Shown one piece after another: positions 34,525 through 45,886 of a DNA stretch of 64,000 nucleotides. The notes below the pieces were generated by a model. It was not told where the DNA came from. It worked only from the letters and a program-made list of their open reading frames with translations, and did not search any database. How positions within the stretch are numbered: position 1 is the first letter of the stretch; the number at the start of each line of letters is the position of its first letter. The translations under genes were made by a program, and so were the position numbers. Source of the DNA: Stutzerimonas zhaodongensis (lineage in GTDB: Bacteria; Pseudomonadota; Gammaproteobacteria; Pseudomonadales; Pseudomonadaceae); NCBI RefSeq assembly GCF_003696365.1, contig NZ_RFFM01000004.1:62001-126000 (forward strand). Reading direction: 5' to 3'.

Positions 34525-36027
34525 ATGCGCCCACTAGCCGTCGAACCCTCCCCAATGATCGCTGCACTGGATCTTGGCTCGAACAGTTTCCATATGGTCC
34601 TGGCCCGGACCAGCAACGGTGAAATGCGCATCCTCGAACGGCTTGGCGAAAAGGTCCAGCTCGCAGCCGGTATAGATGAAAACCGTCAGCTCGACGACGC
34701 CGCCATGCAGCGCGGCCTGGACTGCCTGCGCCGCTTCGCGCAGCTGGTCAACCACCTGCCGCAAGGCGCTGTACGCGTGGTAGGCACCAATGCGCTACGA
34801 GAAGCCCGCAACCGTGCACAGTTCATTCGCCAGGCCGAGACAATCATCAACCATCAGGTCGAGGTGATATCCGGTCGTGAGGAAGCGCGACTGATCTATC
34901 TAGGGGTCTCGCATACCTTTCCCGCGTCGACCGGAAAGCGGCTCGTAGTGGACATTGGTGGCGGCAGCACGGAATTCATCATTGGTGAGGGGTTCGACTC
35001 GCTGTTGCGTGAAAGTCTGCAAATGGGTTGCGTGAGCTTTACCCAGCGGTTCTTTCGAGACGGCAAGGTTACCCCCGCCCGTTACGCACAGGCTTACACT
35101 GCCGCCCGGCTGGAATTGATGAGCATCGAGCACGGATTGCGCCGGCTCGGCTGGCAGGATGCAGTGGGTGCGTCCGGTACCATTCGAGCCGTCGGGTTGG
35201 CCATCAAGGGTGCAGGACTTGGAAATGGCGAAGTCACGGCCGAAGGCATCGGCTGGCTGAAACGCAAGCTGTTCAAGCTCGGCGATGTGGAAAAGCTGGA
35301 GATGGATGGCATCAAGCCAGATCGCAAGGGCATCTTCCCTGCCGGCCTGGCAATCATCGAAGCAATATTCGATGCTCTGGAGCTGACCAGCATGGCCCAC
35401 TCAGAGGGCGCGTTGCGCGAAGGCGTACTTTACGACCTCATCGGCCGACATCATGACGAGGACATCCGGGACCGCACACTGAGCTTTCTCATGGAGCGCT
35501 ACCACGTAGACGCCGAGCAGGCGTCACGCGTCGAGAGCAAGGCGCTGGAAGCCTTCGATCAGGTGTCGTCAGACTGGGGCCTGGATGAGGACTGGCATCG
35601 CGAACTGTTGAGCTGGGCCGCACGGATTCACGAGGTGGGTCTGGATATCGCGCACTACCACTACCACAAGCACGGCGCCTACCTGATCGAGCACTCCGAC
35701 TTGCCGGGCTTTTCGCGCCAGGATCAGCAGATGCTGGCACTGCTGGTACGCGGCCACCGCCGCAACATACCCAAGCAAAAGTTCGAAGAAATGAGCGAAG
35801 ACGGCGTGAAGCTGACCCGCCTTTGTGTGTTGTTGCGCTTCGCCATCCTTTTCCACCACATTCGCGGACCGCAGCAGGCCCCGGCATGCATGCTCAAGGC
35901 TAGCGACGACGCTCTGGACGTGGCATTCCCCGACGGCTGGCTGGAGCAGAATCCATTGACCCAGGCCGACTTCGCCCTCGAAGCGGACTGGCTCTCGCGA
36001 ATCGACTTCACATTGACGGTGCGCTGA
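34525..36027 (+). CDS. ppx: Exopolyphosphatase
   Basis: A 500-residue enzyme of the Ppx/GppA family that releases phosphate from polyphosphate ends. The actin-like ATPase fold shows [16 protein letters not shown] at the N-terminus, [13 protein letters not shown] and [14 protein letters not shown]; an HD-like C-terminal domain follows ([22 protein letters not shown]). I chose the ATG at 34525. An in-frame TTG at 34507 or an ATG at 34555 are alternatives, since no strong ribosome site decides. It converges with ppk across a 43-base gap holding a terminator. Confidence 0.92.
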   Translation: MRPLAVEPSPMIAALDLGSNSFHMVLARTSNGEMRILERLGEKVQLAAGIDENRQLDDAAMQRGLDCLRRFAQLVNHLPQGAVRVVGTNALREARNRAQFIRQAETIINHQVEVISGREEARLIYLGVSHTFPASTGKRLVVDIGGGSTEFIIGEGFDSLLRESLQMGCVSFTQRFFRDGKVTPARYAQAYTAARLELMSIEHGLRRLGWQDAVGASGTIRAVGLAIKGAGLGNGEVTAEGIGWLKRKLFKLGDVEKLEMDGIKPDRKGIFPAGLAIIEAIFDALELTSMAHSEGALREGVLYDLIGRHHDEDIRDRTLSFLMERYHVDAEQASRVESKALEAFDQVSSDWGLDEDWHRELLSWAARIHEVGLDIAHYHYHKHGAYLIEHSDLPGFSRQDQQMLALLVRGHRRNIPKQKFEEMSEDGVKLTRLCVLLRFAILFHHIRGPQQAPACMLKASDDALDVAFPDGWLEQNPLTQADFALEADWLSRIDFTLTVR

Positions 36028-36035
36028 TGGTGTTC

Positions 36036-36062
36036 AGCCGCCTGCCAGTGCAGGCGGCTTCG
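36036..36062. terminator. Terminator between ppx and ppk
   Basis: A nine-bp stem AGCCGCCTG / CAGGCGGCT with a CCAGTG loop lies between the convergent ppx and ppk stops. The T-run is minimal. Confidence 0.6.
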
Positions 36063-36070
36063 TAGAGGCT

Positions 36071-38275
36071 CTAGCGGGCGGCTGCGCTACCGAGCCGCTC
36101 AAGCAGGGCGTTCTGTATGTTCCGTGCGTTCTGGTTGCCACTAGGACTGTTGCGCAAGTAGCTGCCGTCCGGCTGCAGCACCCAGCTCTGCGTGTTGTCG
36201 GTCAGAAAGCCTTCCAGCTCCTTCTTCACCCGGGTTATCAGCTTCTTGCCTTCTACCGGGAAGCATGTCTCGACGCGACGGTCGAGGTTACGCTCCATCC
36301 AGTCCGCACTGGACAGGTAGAGTTTCTCATCCCCCCCGTTGAGGAAGTAGAAGACCCGGCTGTGCTCAAGGAAGCGGCCGATGATGGATCGCACGTGAAT
36401 ATTGTGCGAAACCCCAAGAATGCCAGGGCGCAGACAGCACATGCCACGGACGATGAGATCGATGCGCACTCCTGTCTGGCTGGCCTTGTACAGAGCGCGG
36501 ATCATCTTAGCGTCGGTCAGCGAGTTGACCTTGAGAATGATATGCGCCGGCTTGCCCTCGCTGGCGTGCTGCGTTTCCTGTGTGATCATGTCGAGCAGCG
36601 CCTTCTTCAAGGTGAAAGGCGCGTGCAGCAGTTTTTTCATGCGCATGGTCTTGCCCATGCCGATCAGCTGGCTGAACAACTTCGATACGTCTTCACAAAG
36701 CGCGTCATCCGACGTCAGCAGGCTGTAATCGGTGTAAAGACGCGCATTCCCGGCGTGATAGTTGCCGGTTCCAAGATGCGCGTAACGCCGCAGCTCTCCA
36801 TTCTCGCGGCGCAGGATTAGCATCATCTTGGCGTGTGTCTTGTAACCCACGACGCCATAGATCACCACGGCGCCAGCCTGCTGCAGGCGACTGGCCAGTT
36901 GCAGGTTGGACTCCTCGTCAAAGCGAGCGCGCAGCTCGATTACCGCTGTAACTTCCTTGCCATTACGTGCCGCTTCCACAAGCGCATCGACGATTTCGGA
37001 GTTGGCGCCCGAGCGATAGAGCGTCTGCTTGACCGCCAGTACGCAGGGATCCTTTGCCGCTTCGCGCAGCAGGTCCACCACAGGGGTGAATGACTCATAG
37101 GGGTGCAGCAGCAGGATGTCCTGCCGACCGACGACGCTGAAGATGTTCTCGCTGTTCTGCAACAGCTTTGGAATGGCCGGGGTGAAGGGCGTGTATTGCA
37201 GCTCGGGATGGCTTTCCAGCCCCGTGATGCTGAACAGTCGGGTCAGGTTGACCGGCCCGTTGACCCGGTACAGCTCACTTTCGCTAAGACTGAACTGCTT
37301 GAGCAAAAAGTCCGCGAGATGCTTCGGGCAGGTGTCCACCACCTCCAGCCGTACCGCATCGCCATAGCGCCGGGAAATCAGTTCGCCACGCAGCGCTCGG
37401 GCCAGATCCTCAACATCTTCCGTATCTACGGACAGGTCGGCATTACGCGTCAGGCGGAATTGATAGCAGCCTTTGACCTTCATGCCATGGAACAGGTCGT
37501 CCGCGTGAGCATGAATCATGGACGAGAGGAACACATGATTCGCTCCCGCCCCACCCACCTCTTCCGGTACCCGGATGACCCGCGGCAACAATCGCGGCGC
37601 CGGGATGATCGCCAGTCCCGAGTCACGCCCAAAGGCGTCGATACCTTCCAGCTCGACGATGAAGTTCAGGCTCTTATTGACCAGCAGCGGGAACGGATGA
37701 GTGGGGTCCAGCCCGATCGGGGTAATGATCGGCGCGATCTCGTCACGGAAGTAGCGACGCACCCATGTCTTGATCTTTGCTGTCCAGTGGCGTCGGCGGA
37801 TGAAGCGCACCTGATGCTTGGCCAGCTCCGGCAACAACACCTCATTGAGAATGGAGTACTGGCGGTTGACCTGGTCATGGACCAGCTCGGAAATACGCGC
37901 CAGCGCCTGATGCGGCTGCAAGCCATCAGCGCCGGCTTGCTCGCGGGCGAACGTGACCTGCTTTTTCAAGCCAGCGACACGAATCTCGAAGAACTCATCG
38001 AGGTTGCTGGAAAAAATCAGCAGGAACTTGAGCCGCTCCAGCAATGGGTAGGACTCGTCCAGCGCCTGCTCCAGCACGCGGATATTGAATTGCAGCTGGG
38101 ACAGCTCGCGGTGGATGTACAGACTATTGTCATCCAGGTTCGGCGGCGCCACCGGCGGCGCCGGTGCATCCTCAACCTTCTCAAGCTCAGGAGCTGTTTG
38201 CACAAGCTCCTCGAGGGGTTGCGCCTCAACGGCGGCCATCTGCAATTCGTTTTCGCTGAGTCCCTGATTGGTCAT
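36071..38275 (-). CDS. ppk: Polyphosphate kinase 1
   Basis: A 734-residue enzyme that builds polyphosphate from ATP and becomes autophosphorylated on His. The phospho-His lies in [11 protein letters not shown], with the PLD-like partner block [20 protein letters not shown] downstream. The N-terminal domain ([19 protein letters not shown]) binds ATP. The second catalytic repeat contains the Cys-Leu-Arg-Pro segment near [13 protein letters not shown]. Paired with ppx, it sets polyphosphate level. The 413-codon antisense frame is a shadow. Confidence 0.96.
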   Translation of the reverse strand: MTNQGLSENELQMAAVEAQPLEELVQTAPELEKVEDAPAPPVAPPNLDDNSLYIHRELSQLQFNIRVLEQALDESYPLLERLKFLLIFSSNLDEFFEIRVAGLKKQVTFAREQAGADGLQPHQALARISELVHDQVNRQYSILNEVLLPELAKHQVRFIRRRHWTAKIKTWVRRYFRDEIAPIITPIGLDPTHPFPLLVNKSLNFIVELEGIDAFGRDSGLAIIPAPRLLPRVIRVPEEVGGAGANHVFLSSMIHAHADDLFHGMKVKGCYQFRLTRNADLSVDTEDVEDLARALRGELISRRYGDAVRLEVVDTCPKHLADFLLKQFSLSESELYRVNGPVNLTRLFSITGLESHPELQYTPFTPAIPKLLQNSENIFSVVGRQDILLLHPYESFTPVVDLLREAAKDPCVLAVKQTLYRSGANSEIVDALVEAARNGKEVTAVIELRARFDEESNLQLASRLQQAGAVVIYGVVGYKTHAKMMLILRRENGELRRYAHLGTGNYHAGNARLYTDYSLLTSDDALCEDVSKLFSQLIGMGKTMRMKKLLHAPFTLKKALLDMITQETQHASEGKPAHIILKVNSLTDAKMIRALYKASQTGVRIDLIVRGMCCLRPGILGVSHNIHVRSIIGRFLEHSRVFYFLNGGDEKLYLSSADWMERNLDRRVETCFPVEGKKLITRVKKELEGFLTDNTQSWVLQPDGSYLRNSPSGNQNARNIQNALLERLGSAAAR

Positions 38276-38294
38276 CGATCTGCCTCGGGCGGGC

Positions 38295-39616
<1,322 letters not shown>

Positions 39617-40279
39617 ATGAACAAAAAAGTCGCCGTCATTCTCTCGGGCTGTGGCGTTTACGACGGTTCGGAGATCTACGAAAGCGTAATCACCTTGCTG
39701 CGGCTGGATCAGCGTGGTGCCACCGTTCAGTGTTTCGCTCCAAACATTGCGCAGATGCACGTGATCAATCACCTCACGGGCGAAGAGATGCCCGAAAACC
39801 GTAATGTTCTGGTCGAGTCGGCCAGGCTGGCGCGCGGCGAGATCAAGGACCTGAGCGAAGCCCGCGCGGAGGACTTCGACGCCCTCATCATGCCAGGCGG
39901 GTTCGGCGCCGCGAAAAACCTGTCCGACTTCGCCACCCAAGGCGCTGCCTGCCAGGTCCTGCCAGCGGTCTTGGAACTGGCGCAGTCCTTTGCTAGCTCA
40001 GGCAAGCCGGTGGGCATGATGTGCATCGCGCCAACCATGGCTGCGCATATATTCGGGCCAGGCGTCGTCTGCACACTAGGCAACGATGATGACCCAGCCG
40101 CTGCTGCGTCTCGTGAGATGGGCGTCGAGCATCAGGCCTGTGAAGTGACCGAAATCATCGAGGATTCGAAGAACAAACTGGTTACTACGCCGGCGTACAT
40201 GCTCGCCCAATCGATCAGCGATGCGGCTTCCGGTATCTACAAGCTGGTCGACCGTGTACTTGAGTTGACCAACAAATAG
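39617..40279 (+). CDS. elbB: ElbB, DJ-1/PfpI-family glyoxalase-like protein
   Basis: A 220-residue glutamine-amidotransferase-fold protein. The nucleophile elbow is VGMMCIAP with Cys136, and ALIMPGGFGAAKNLSDFA forms the oxyanion side. E. coli ElbB shows glyoxalase activity and was once called isoprenoid biosynthesis protein; its true role is unsettled. The ATG at 39617 has AGGAG six bases ahead. Divergent from hemB. A hairpin 18 bases after the stop probably ends its transcript. Confidence 0.9.
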   Translation: MNKKVAVILSGCGVYDGSEIYESVITLLRLDQRGATVQCFAPNIAQMHVINHLTGEEMPENRNVLVESARLARGEIKDLSEARAEDFDALIMPGGFGAAKNLSDFATQGAACQVLPAVLELAQSFASSGKPVGMMCIAPTMAAHIFGPGVVCTLGNDDDPAAAASREMGVEHQACEVTEIIEDSKNKLVTTPAYMLAQSISDAASGIYKLVDRVLELTNK

Positions 40280-40297
40280 TCTAGGGGCCGTTACTCG

Positions 40298-40323
40298 ATC
40301 CCGGGGTACGTCCCGGGATTTCT
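40298..40323 (+). terminator. Hairpin after elbB
   Basis: The stem ATCCCGGG / CCCGGGAT with a GTACGT-like loop and a short TTTCT tail lies 18 bases after the elbB stop. Confidence 0.6.
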
Positions 40324-40428
40324 GAGTATCGGTGGCTATACAGCCAATCCTACCGACGCTCCCGCCGACCTACTGGCCAATCCGCCGACATTCCTGCAGT
40401 TTGAGCCGATCTGCCAGGAAGCCGAGCC

Positions 40429-40899
40429 ATGACCCCGCCTCGAATCGATACCATCGAAGAACAGCAACACGCCGTGCGACAGTTGTTCGAGCGCATACCC
40501 TTCAACGAATATTTAGGCATCGAACTGGATGAGGTCTCTCGGCAGCGCGTGGTGATGCACCTGCCGATGAAGCACGAGCTGATCGGCAACTTTTTCCACG
40601 GCATCCTGCATGGGGGCGTGATCGCTTCACTGCTTGACGTTGTTGGCGGCGCCATGGCGATGATCGGCGCGTTCGAGAAGCACCAGCACCTGACGACGGA
40701 AGAGCGCGCCCTACGCTTGTCGCGACTCGGCACCATTGATCTGCGCATCGACTATTTGCGCCCCGGGCGGGGCAGTCGCTTCAGTGCAAGTGCGACCTTG
40801 CTCCGCTCTGGCAACAAAGTGGCCGTGGTTCGCTCAGAACTGCATAACGAAGAAGATGTACTGATCGCGGTTGGCACCGGCACCTATCTCTGCGGCTGA
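40429..40899 (+). CDS. Hotdog-fold thioesterase family protein
   Basis: A 156-residue single hotdog domain of the PaaI/YiiD-like acyl-CoA thioesterase type: PFNEYLGIELDEV, the helix-starting HGGVIASLLDVVGGAMAM, and the closing strand LRIDYLRPG. It would hydrolyse acyl thioesters; the substrate is unknown. Its ATG overlaps a TGA that ends an open stretch continuing the elbB frame (ATGA). It converges with the YaiI gene. Confidence 0.82.
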   Translation: MTPPRIDTIEEQQHAVRQLFERIPFNEYLGIELDEVSRQRVVMHLPMKHELIGNFFHGILHGGVIASLLDVVGGAMAMIGAFEKHQHLTTEERALRLSRLGTIDLRIDYLRPGRGSRFSASATLLRSGNKVAVVRSELHNEEDVLIAVGTGTYLCG

Positions 40900-40936
40900 C
40901 GACGATTCGGTCAAAGGCGCCCGTTCGGCAGCTTCG

Positions 40937-41398
40937 CTAAAGGTTCCGGGCGCGAGCGAGCTGGGTCAACAAGCGATCAAGCGCATTGGCGAAGGCTTGC
41001 CGATCCCGATCACCGTAAGCGCCCTGCCCGCCACCAGTCTGGCCCTGTTCGCGCAAATCGGTGAACAGATTGCGTACCGCCAGCCGATCACCCATGTTGC
41101 GCTCATCGAACTCGCGACCCCGCGGATCGAGCGCTGCGACGCCCTTCTTGACGAGGCGATCAGCCAGCGGGACATCGCTGCAGATCACCAACTCGCCAGG
41201 CTGGGCATTTTCTACCAGATAGTCATCGGCAGCGTCCGGGCCACTTGGCACGACGATCAGACGGACACAGGCGAAGGCCGGTTTGATCTGGCTCTGGCCA
41301 GCGACAAGGACGATCTCGAATTTCCGTTTGAGGGCGAATTTGATCAGCTGCTCTTTGGCCGCTTTAGGACAAGCATCGGCGTCGACCCATACACGCAT
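40937..41398 (-). CDS. YaiI/YqxD family protein (UPF0178, DUF188)
   Basis: A 153-residue protein with the family start MRVWVDADACP and conserved VICSDVPLADRLVKKG and ALDPRGREFDERN, resembling a PIN-like nuclease fold; no function is established. I chose the ATG matching the family N-terminus. An in-frame GTG at 41416 overlaps the LysE stop (GTGA) and would add six residues, so translation may be coupled. Confidence 0.85.
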   Translation of the reverse strand: MRVWVDADACPKAAKEQLIKFALKRKFEIVLVAGQSQIKPAFACVRLIVVPSGPDAADDYLVENAQPGELVICSDVPLADRLVKKGVAALDPRGREFDERNMGDRLAVRNLFTDLREQGQTGGGQGAYGDRDRQAFANALDRLLTQLARARNL

Positions 41399-41412
41399 GG
41401 ACTCAGTGATGT

Positions 41413-42045
41413 TCACACCACGGCCCGCCGCACGGTAGCGAGTAGCGCCGCTGCGCCGGCAAACATGGCCGCAAAGCTACGGTTGACCAGACGCTGCTGA
41501 CGCGGGGTGCGCAGCAAACGCAAAACCCTGGCGGCCAACCCCGTATATCCGGCCATGACGATGAGATCAACCGCCACCATGGTGGCACCCATGTGCAGAT
41601 ACTGGATCACCAAGTCTCGCTGCGGATCGAGAAACTGCGGCAACACCGCGAGAATGAACACGATCGCCTTGGGGTTACTGGCGTTGATCAGGAAACCGCG
41701 GAATACCAGCGACAGGGGGCGCGCGATAGCCCGCGGCCCGGCGCTTTCATCGATCATTGAAGGAACCGCCTGCCACTGCTTGAGCGCGAGCCACAGCAGA
41801 TAACCGACACCGAACCACTTGATCAGGCTGAACGCCAGCGAAGATGTCGCCAGAACCGCACCGACACCCGCCGCCACGACGGCGATCTGTAGCGCCAAAG
41901 CGATCTGAAGCCCGAGAGCGTTCCAGTAGCCGCGCCAGAAGCCGTACTGCAACCCACAGGACATCGAGGCAATCGCCCCGGCTCCAGGCGAAAGGCTGAT
42001 GATCCAACAGGCAACCAGGAAGGCCAGCCAGGTCTCGAACGTCAT
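41413..42045 (-). CDS. LysE/RhtB family amino-acid exporter
   Basis: A 210-residue inner-membrane protein with about six hydrophobic segments. The LysE signature at the N-terminus is LSPGAGAIASMSCGLQYGFWRG, and NPKAIVFILAVLPQF follows at mid-protein. It exports amino acids such as homoserine, threonine or leucine in relatives; the substrate cannot be told here. It overlaps the YaiI-family gene when its GTG start is used. No regulator gene is adjacent. Confidence 0.88.
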   Translation of the reverse strand: MTFETWLAFLVACWIISLSPGAGAIASMSCGLQYGFWRGYWNALGLQIALALQIAVVAAGVGAVLATSSLAFSLIKWFGVGYLLWLALKQWQAVPSMIDESAGPRAIARPLSLVFRGFLINASNPKAIVFILAVLPQFLDPQRDLVIQYLHMGATMVAVDLIVMAGYTGLAARVLRLLRTPRQQRLVNRSFAAMFAGAAALLATVRRAVV

Positions 42046-42095
42046 ACTGGATCCTCCAGAAGCCGCTGTTCCGGACAGGAGCAGCGGCTACACGA

Positions 42096-42857
42096 TTACT
42101 CGGGAATGTCCTTGCCGAGCTTGACCGGCTCTTTCAACTTTCGATTCATCGCCTTGCGCATGCGAATGTTGATCGCCTCGACTCCGAGCGAGAACACCAT
42201 CGCGAAGTACACGTAGCCCTTGGGCACATGGGCACCGAACGCCTCTGCCACCAGCAGCGTGCCAACCACGATGAGAAACGAGAGCGCCAGTATCTTGAGC
42301 GTCGGATGCCTGTCGATGAACTCACTGATCGTGCCCGCTGATAGCATCATCACGCCGACGGCAATGACGATTGCCGCGATCATCACCTGCACGTTGTCCA
42401 CCAGCCCTACGGCGGTGATGACAGAGTCCAGAGAGAAGACGATATCGATCACTGCGATCTGCAGAATGATGCCAACGAAGCCCGCCTTCACAGCACCGGA
42501 CGTGGTGCCATCCTGCTGCTCTTCACCCTCGACACTGTGCCAGATCTCCATCGTGCTCTTGAACAGCAGGAACAGACCACCGAAGAACAGAATCAGGTCG
42601 CGGCCGGATACGCCATGCTCGAAGACCGTGAACAGGGTATCGGTCAGCCGCATGACCCAGGCGATGGAGAGCAACAAGAGGATCCGCGTCCCCATTGCCA
42701 ACGCCAGTCCAAAGAAGCGTGCCTTGGGCTGCTGCTCCTTCGGAAGGCGACCGACCAGAATGGAGATGAAGATGATGTTGTCGATACCCAGGACGATTTC
42801 CAGGGCGGTCAGGGTCAGAAACGCGACCCAGATTTCGGGGCTGCTAAGCCATTCCAT
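42096..42857 (-). CDS. TerC family integral membrane protein
   Basis: A 253-residue membrane protein with about seven helices. TerC hallmarks are ALEIVLGIDNIIFISILVG and DIVFSLDSVITAVG, whose acidic residues within helices suggest metal-ion handling. Relatives such as Alx and MeeY export manganese and help load exoenzymes; that is family knowledge, not shown here. It lies five bases downstream of the MscS-like gene on the same strand. Confidence 0.88.
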   Translation of the reverse strand: MEWLSSPEIWVAFLTLTALEIVLGIDNIIFISILVGRLPKEQQPKARFFGLALAMGTRILLLLSIAWVMRLTDTLFTVFEHGVSGRDLILFFGGLFLLFKSTMEIWHSVEGEEQQDGTTSGAVKAGFVGIILQIAVIDIVFSLDSVITAVGLVDNVQVMIAAIVIAVGVMMLSAGTISEFIDRHPTLKILALSFLIVVGTLLVAEAFGAHVPKGYVYFAMVFSLGVEAINIRMRKAMNRKLKEPVKLGKDIPE

Positions 42858-42862
42858 GGGTG

Positions 42863-43444
42863 TTACTCGTGTGAGCTGTGGTGGGGTGTCTGGATCTCGG
42901 TCCCGCGCCAGCGACGCAGAACCTTCTGAAAGAACAAGCTGTTCGGGACCTGAACGATGGCGCCGGCACCACTTTCGCAGGACTCTTCCAGTGTGGTGTA
43001 GAGCAGGTTTATGTCAATGACCCGCCCTTTGACGATGGGCTTGTCGGAACTCTCGACCAGCTCCACCAGATCGCCCAGACGGAAGGGGCCAACGGTCATG
43101 ATCAATACGGCGCAAAGCAGGTTGGATAGCACGCTCCAGATAGCGAAGAAGGCTACTGCCGCAACGGCCACGAACCCGGAGAAAGCGGTCCAGATGACCG
43201 TGGCTGAAACGCCGACGCGCTCGAGCACCATGATCAGCGCGCCACCAATGATGAACCAGCGAATCCCGCCACGCAGCGGCAGAAGCAGTTCCGGCGGAAG
43301 CGGGTAGCGGCTGCCCAGCCGAGAGAGGCCACGCACGACCATCCGCTGAAGAACATAGGCGACCAGCAGAATCAGCATTATCTGCAGGCCGAGCAATAGC
43401 TGATCGCTCCAACGCTGCGAGAAAAATAACCATCGTTCGCTCAC
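42863..43444 (-). CDS. Small mechanosensitive channel (MscS family)
   Basis: A 193-residue protein with two to three membrane helices and a short MscS beta-domain (VGPFRLGDLVEL, VKGRVIDINLLYTTLEE, VQVPNSLFFQKVLRRW). It lacks the large C-terminal vestibule of E. coli MscS, so it is a minimal form. The start is GTG overlapping the ABC-F stop (GTGA), preferred to the longer frame to 43501. Protects against osmotic down-shock in relatives. Confidence 0.84.
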   Translation of the reverse strand: MSERWLFFSQRWSDQLLLGLQIMLILLVAYVLQRMVVRGLSRLGSRYPLPPELLLPLRGGIRWFIIGGALIMVLERVGVSATVIWTAFSGFVAVAAVAFFAIWSVLSNLLCAVLIMTVGPFRLGDLVELVESSDKPIVKGRVIDINLLYTTLEESCESGAGAIVQVPNSLFFQKVLRRWRGTEIQTPHHSSHE

Positions 43445-45351
43445 GGGCTGGCCTCGAGTTGACTCTGTAGCTGTTCGAGCGCCTCCAGCGCCTCCAGCCA
43501 AGCCTCTTCGAGCTCACCCTCGCGCACCTTCAGCTCCGCCTGCTTGGCCAGCAACTCGCGTAGCTCATCCTTGCGTGACGACTCGTACACTTCCGAGTCG
43601 GCAAGGCGTGCTTCAAGCGGTGCGAGCTTTGTGTGCACGTCAGCCAGCGTTTTTTCGAGCTTCTCAGCCTGCCTTTTCAAGGGAGCCAACTGTTGGCGCA
43701 ACGCAGCTGCAGCCTGACGAGTGGCCCTCTTGTCGGTCTTGTCGCCAGCAGATTCGACGGAGCTCTGCGGCTGCTGGCGAGAACGATAGTCAACCAGCCA
43801 ACGCGCGTAATCCTCAAGATCACCCTCGAACGCTACGACCTGGCCGTCGGCCACCAGGAGAAATTCGTCCGTGGTGCTCTTGAGCAAGTGTCGATCGTGG
43901 GACACAACGAGCACCGCACCCTCGAAGTCCTGCAAGGCCAGCGTCAGCGCCAATCGCATCTCGAGATCAAGATGGTTGGTCGGTTCATCCAGAAGCAGCA
44001 GGTTCGGCTTGCCCCAGGCGATCAGCGCCAGCGCCAGCCGCGCCTTCTCACCACCCGAGAAGTTCAGTACTGCTTCGTCGCAACGATTTCCGCGGAAATC
44101 GAACCCACCAAGGAAATCTCTCAGAACCTGCTCACGCTCGCCGGGCGCAATACGCTGCAAATGCAACAACGGGCTCGCCTTGGCATCCAGGGCGTCGAGC
44201 TGGTGCTGCGCGAAGTAGCCGATAACCAGGTTTTCGCCGCGCTGCAGCCGTCCGTTCAGGGGTTGTAGCTCATTGGCCAGCGTTTTGATCAGCGTGGACT
44301 TGCCCGCGCCGTTGGGGCCGAGCAAGCCGATGCGGGCACCCGGGACAAGCTGCAGCTTGACCTTGTCCAGCACCACCTTGTCGCCATAGCCAAGGCTGCC
44401 CTTTTCAAGATCCAGCAACGGACTGGAGACCTTGTCCGCCTCACGAAAAACGAAGTCGAACGGCGAATCGATATGAGCCGGCGCCAGCTCCTCAAGTCTT
44501 TCCAATGCCTTGATACGGCTTTGGGCCTGGCGAGCCTTGCTGGCCTTGGCCTTGAAGCGACGGATGAAGTCCTCCATGTGCTCGCGCTGGGCCTGCTGCT
44601 TTTCGAAGGCTTGCTGCTGCTGAGCCAAGCGCTCGGCGCGCGCCCGCTCGAAGGCCGAATAACCGCCGCGATAGAGCGTAAGTTTGCGCTGCTCGACATG
44701 CACGACGTTACCAACCACCTCGTCGAGGAAGTCGCGGTCGTGAGAGATCAGCATCAGCGTGCCTGGGTAGCTCTTCAGCCAGGCTTCAAGCCAGAGGATG
44801 GCGTCCAGGTCGAGGTGGTTGGTCGGCTCATCGAGCAGCAACAGGTCAGAGGGGCACATCAGCGCCTGAGCCAGATTGAGACGCATACGCCAGCCGCCGG
44901 AGAAGCTACTGACAGGCAGATCCATCTGCTCATTGGCGAACCCGAGCCCGGCGAGCAACTTACGTGCGCGCGCATCAGCGGTGTAACCGTCGGCGTTGTC
45001 CAGTTCGGTATGCAGGCGCGCCAGGGCAGTACCGTCATGTGCCGCCTCTGCAGTGACCAGGGCAGCCTGGACACGGCGCAGCTCCGTATCGCCATCGAGG
45101 ACATAATCCACCGCAAGGCGATCGAGCGTGTCGATCTCCTGGCGCATATGTGCGATCCGCCAGTCGGGCGGTATCTGGCAATCGCCACCGTCCGGCGTGA
45201 ATTCGCCAAGCAATAGCGCGAATAGGCTGGATTTTCCGGCGCCATTGGCACCGACAAGCCCGACCTTCTGGCCAGGATGGAGGGTTAGCTCGGCGCCTTC
45301 CAGCAAACGCTGGGGGCCACGCTGTAGAGTGAGATTCTGAAGTCGGATCAT
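43441..45351 (-). CDS. ABC-F family ATPase, YheS-like
   Basis: A 636-residue protein with two ABC cassettes and no membrane part. Walker A motifs are VGANGAGKSSL and LGPNGAGKSTL, signatures SSFSGGWRMRLNLAQAL and NFSGGEKARLALAL, and Walker B LLLLDEPTNHLD twice. The interdomain linker is followed by a C-terminal coiled coil rich in Gln/Glu/Lys. ABC-F proteins act on the ribosome E site. Length and domain order fit YheS rather than Uup or EttA. Divergent from the TIGR02444 gene. Confidence 0.92.
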   Translation of the reverse strand: MIRLQNLTLQRGPQRLLEGAELTLHPGQKVGLVGANGAGKSSLFALLLGEFTPDGGDCQIPPDWRIAHMRQEIDTLDRLAVDYVLDGDTELRRVQAALVTAEAAHDGTALARLHTELDNADGYTADARARKLLAGLGFANEQMDLPVSSFSGGWRMRLNLAQALMCPSDLLLLDEPTNHLDLDAILWLEAWLKSYPGTLMLISHDRDFLDEVVGNVVHVEQRKLTLYRGGYSAFERARAERLAQQQQAFEKQQAQREHMEDFIRRFKAKASKARQAQSRIKALERLEELAPAHIDSPFDFVFREADKVSSPLLDLEKGSLGYGDKVVLDKVKLQLVPGARIGLLGPNGAGKSTLIKTLANELQPLNGRLQRGENLVIGYFAQHQLDALDAKASPLLHLQRIAPGEREQVLRDFLGGFDFRGNRCDEAVLNFSGGEKARLALALIAWGKPNLLLLDEPTNHLDLEMRLALTLALQDFEGAVLVVSHDRHLLKSTTDEFLLVADGQVVAFEGDLEDYARWLVDYRSRQQPQSSVESAGDKTDKRATRQAAAALRQQLAPLKRQAEKLEKTLADVHTKLAPLEARLADSEVYESSRKDELRELLAKQAELKVREGELEEAWLEALEALEQLQSQLEASP

Positions 45352-45415
45352 AATGGCGGCGGAGTTTATCAGGTCGCCCGGAAATCCATCCGGCTGCTCA
45401 GGAAAAAAAGCCCCG

Positions 45416-45886
45416 ATGAAGCATGACGATCTCTGGAATTTCGCCCTCGCCTGTTACTCGCAACCGGGCGTCGAAGAAGCCTGTCTGGATTTACAAGCTG
45501 CCGGAGGGGACGTCTGTCTGCTACTGACGTGCGCATGGCTCGAATGCCGCGGAACCGCTCATGACGATGCACGTCTCCAACTACTACAGCAAATCAGTGA
45601 GGACTGGCGAACTCTAGTAATCGCCCCGCTGCGCACGCTGCGTCAGACATGGCGTGAGCCTGCTGCCGCGGATGCCGATCTGGCTGAGCTGCGAAAACGG
45701 GTGAAGGCGCTGGAACTGGACGCCGAACGCGTCCAGCTTCTGCGGCTACAGTCAGTTACGCAGCACTGGTCAATCGCCAGTGGTTCGGCCGACTGGATAG
45801 GCCGAGCCTGCGCCAGCCTCGGACCAGCCACGTTCCGGCCAATCGAGACGCTGCGCGCGGCGGCTCAGCTCGTAGCAGGCGATTGA
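45416..45886 (+). CDS. TIGR02444 family protein
   Basis: A 156-residue soluble protein starting MKHDDLWNFALACYSQPGVEEACL, characteristic of TIGR02444/DUF2390 proteins of unknown function found next to ABC-F genes in pseudomonads. The middle segment (RTLRQTWREPAAADADLAELRKRVKALELDAE) looks helical. I chose the ATG at 45416 rather than the longer frame start at 45353, which lies too close to the divergent gene. Its last 22 bases overlap the 3' end of algP in convergent orientation. Confidence 0.82.
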   Translation: MKHDDLWNFALACYSQPGVEEACLDLQAAGGDVCLLLTCAWLECRGTAHDDARLQLLQQISEDWRTLVIAPLRTLRQTWREPAAADADLAELRKRVKALELDAERVQLLRLQSVTQHWSIASGSADWIGRACASLGPATFRPIETLRAAAQLVAGD

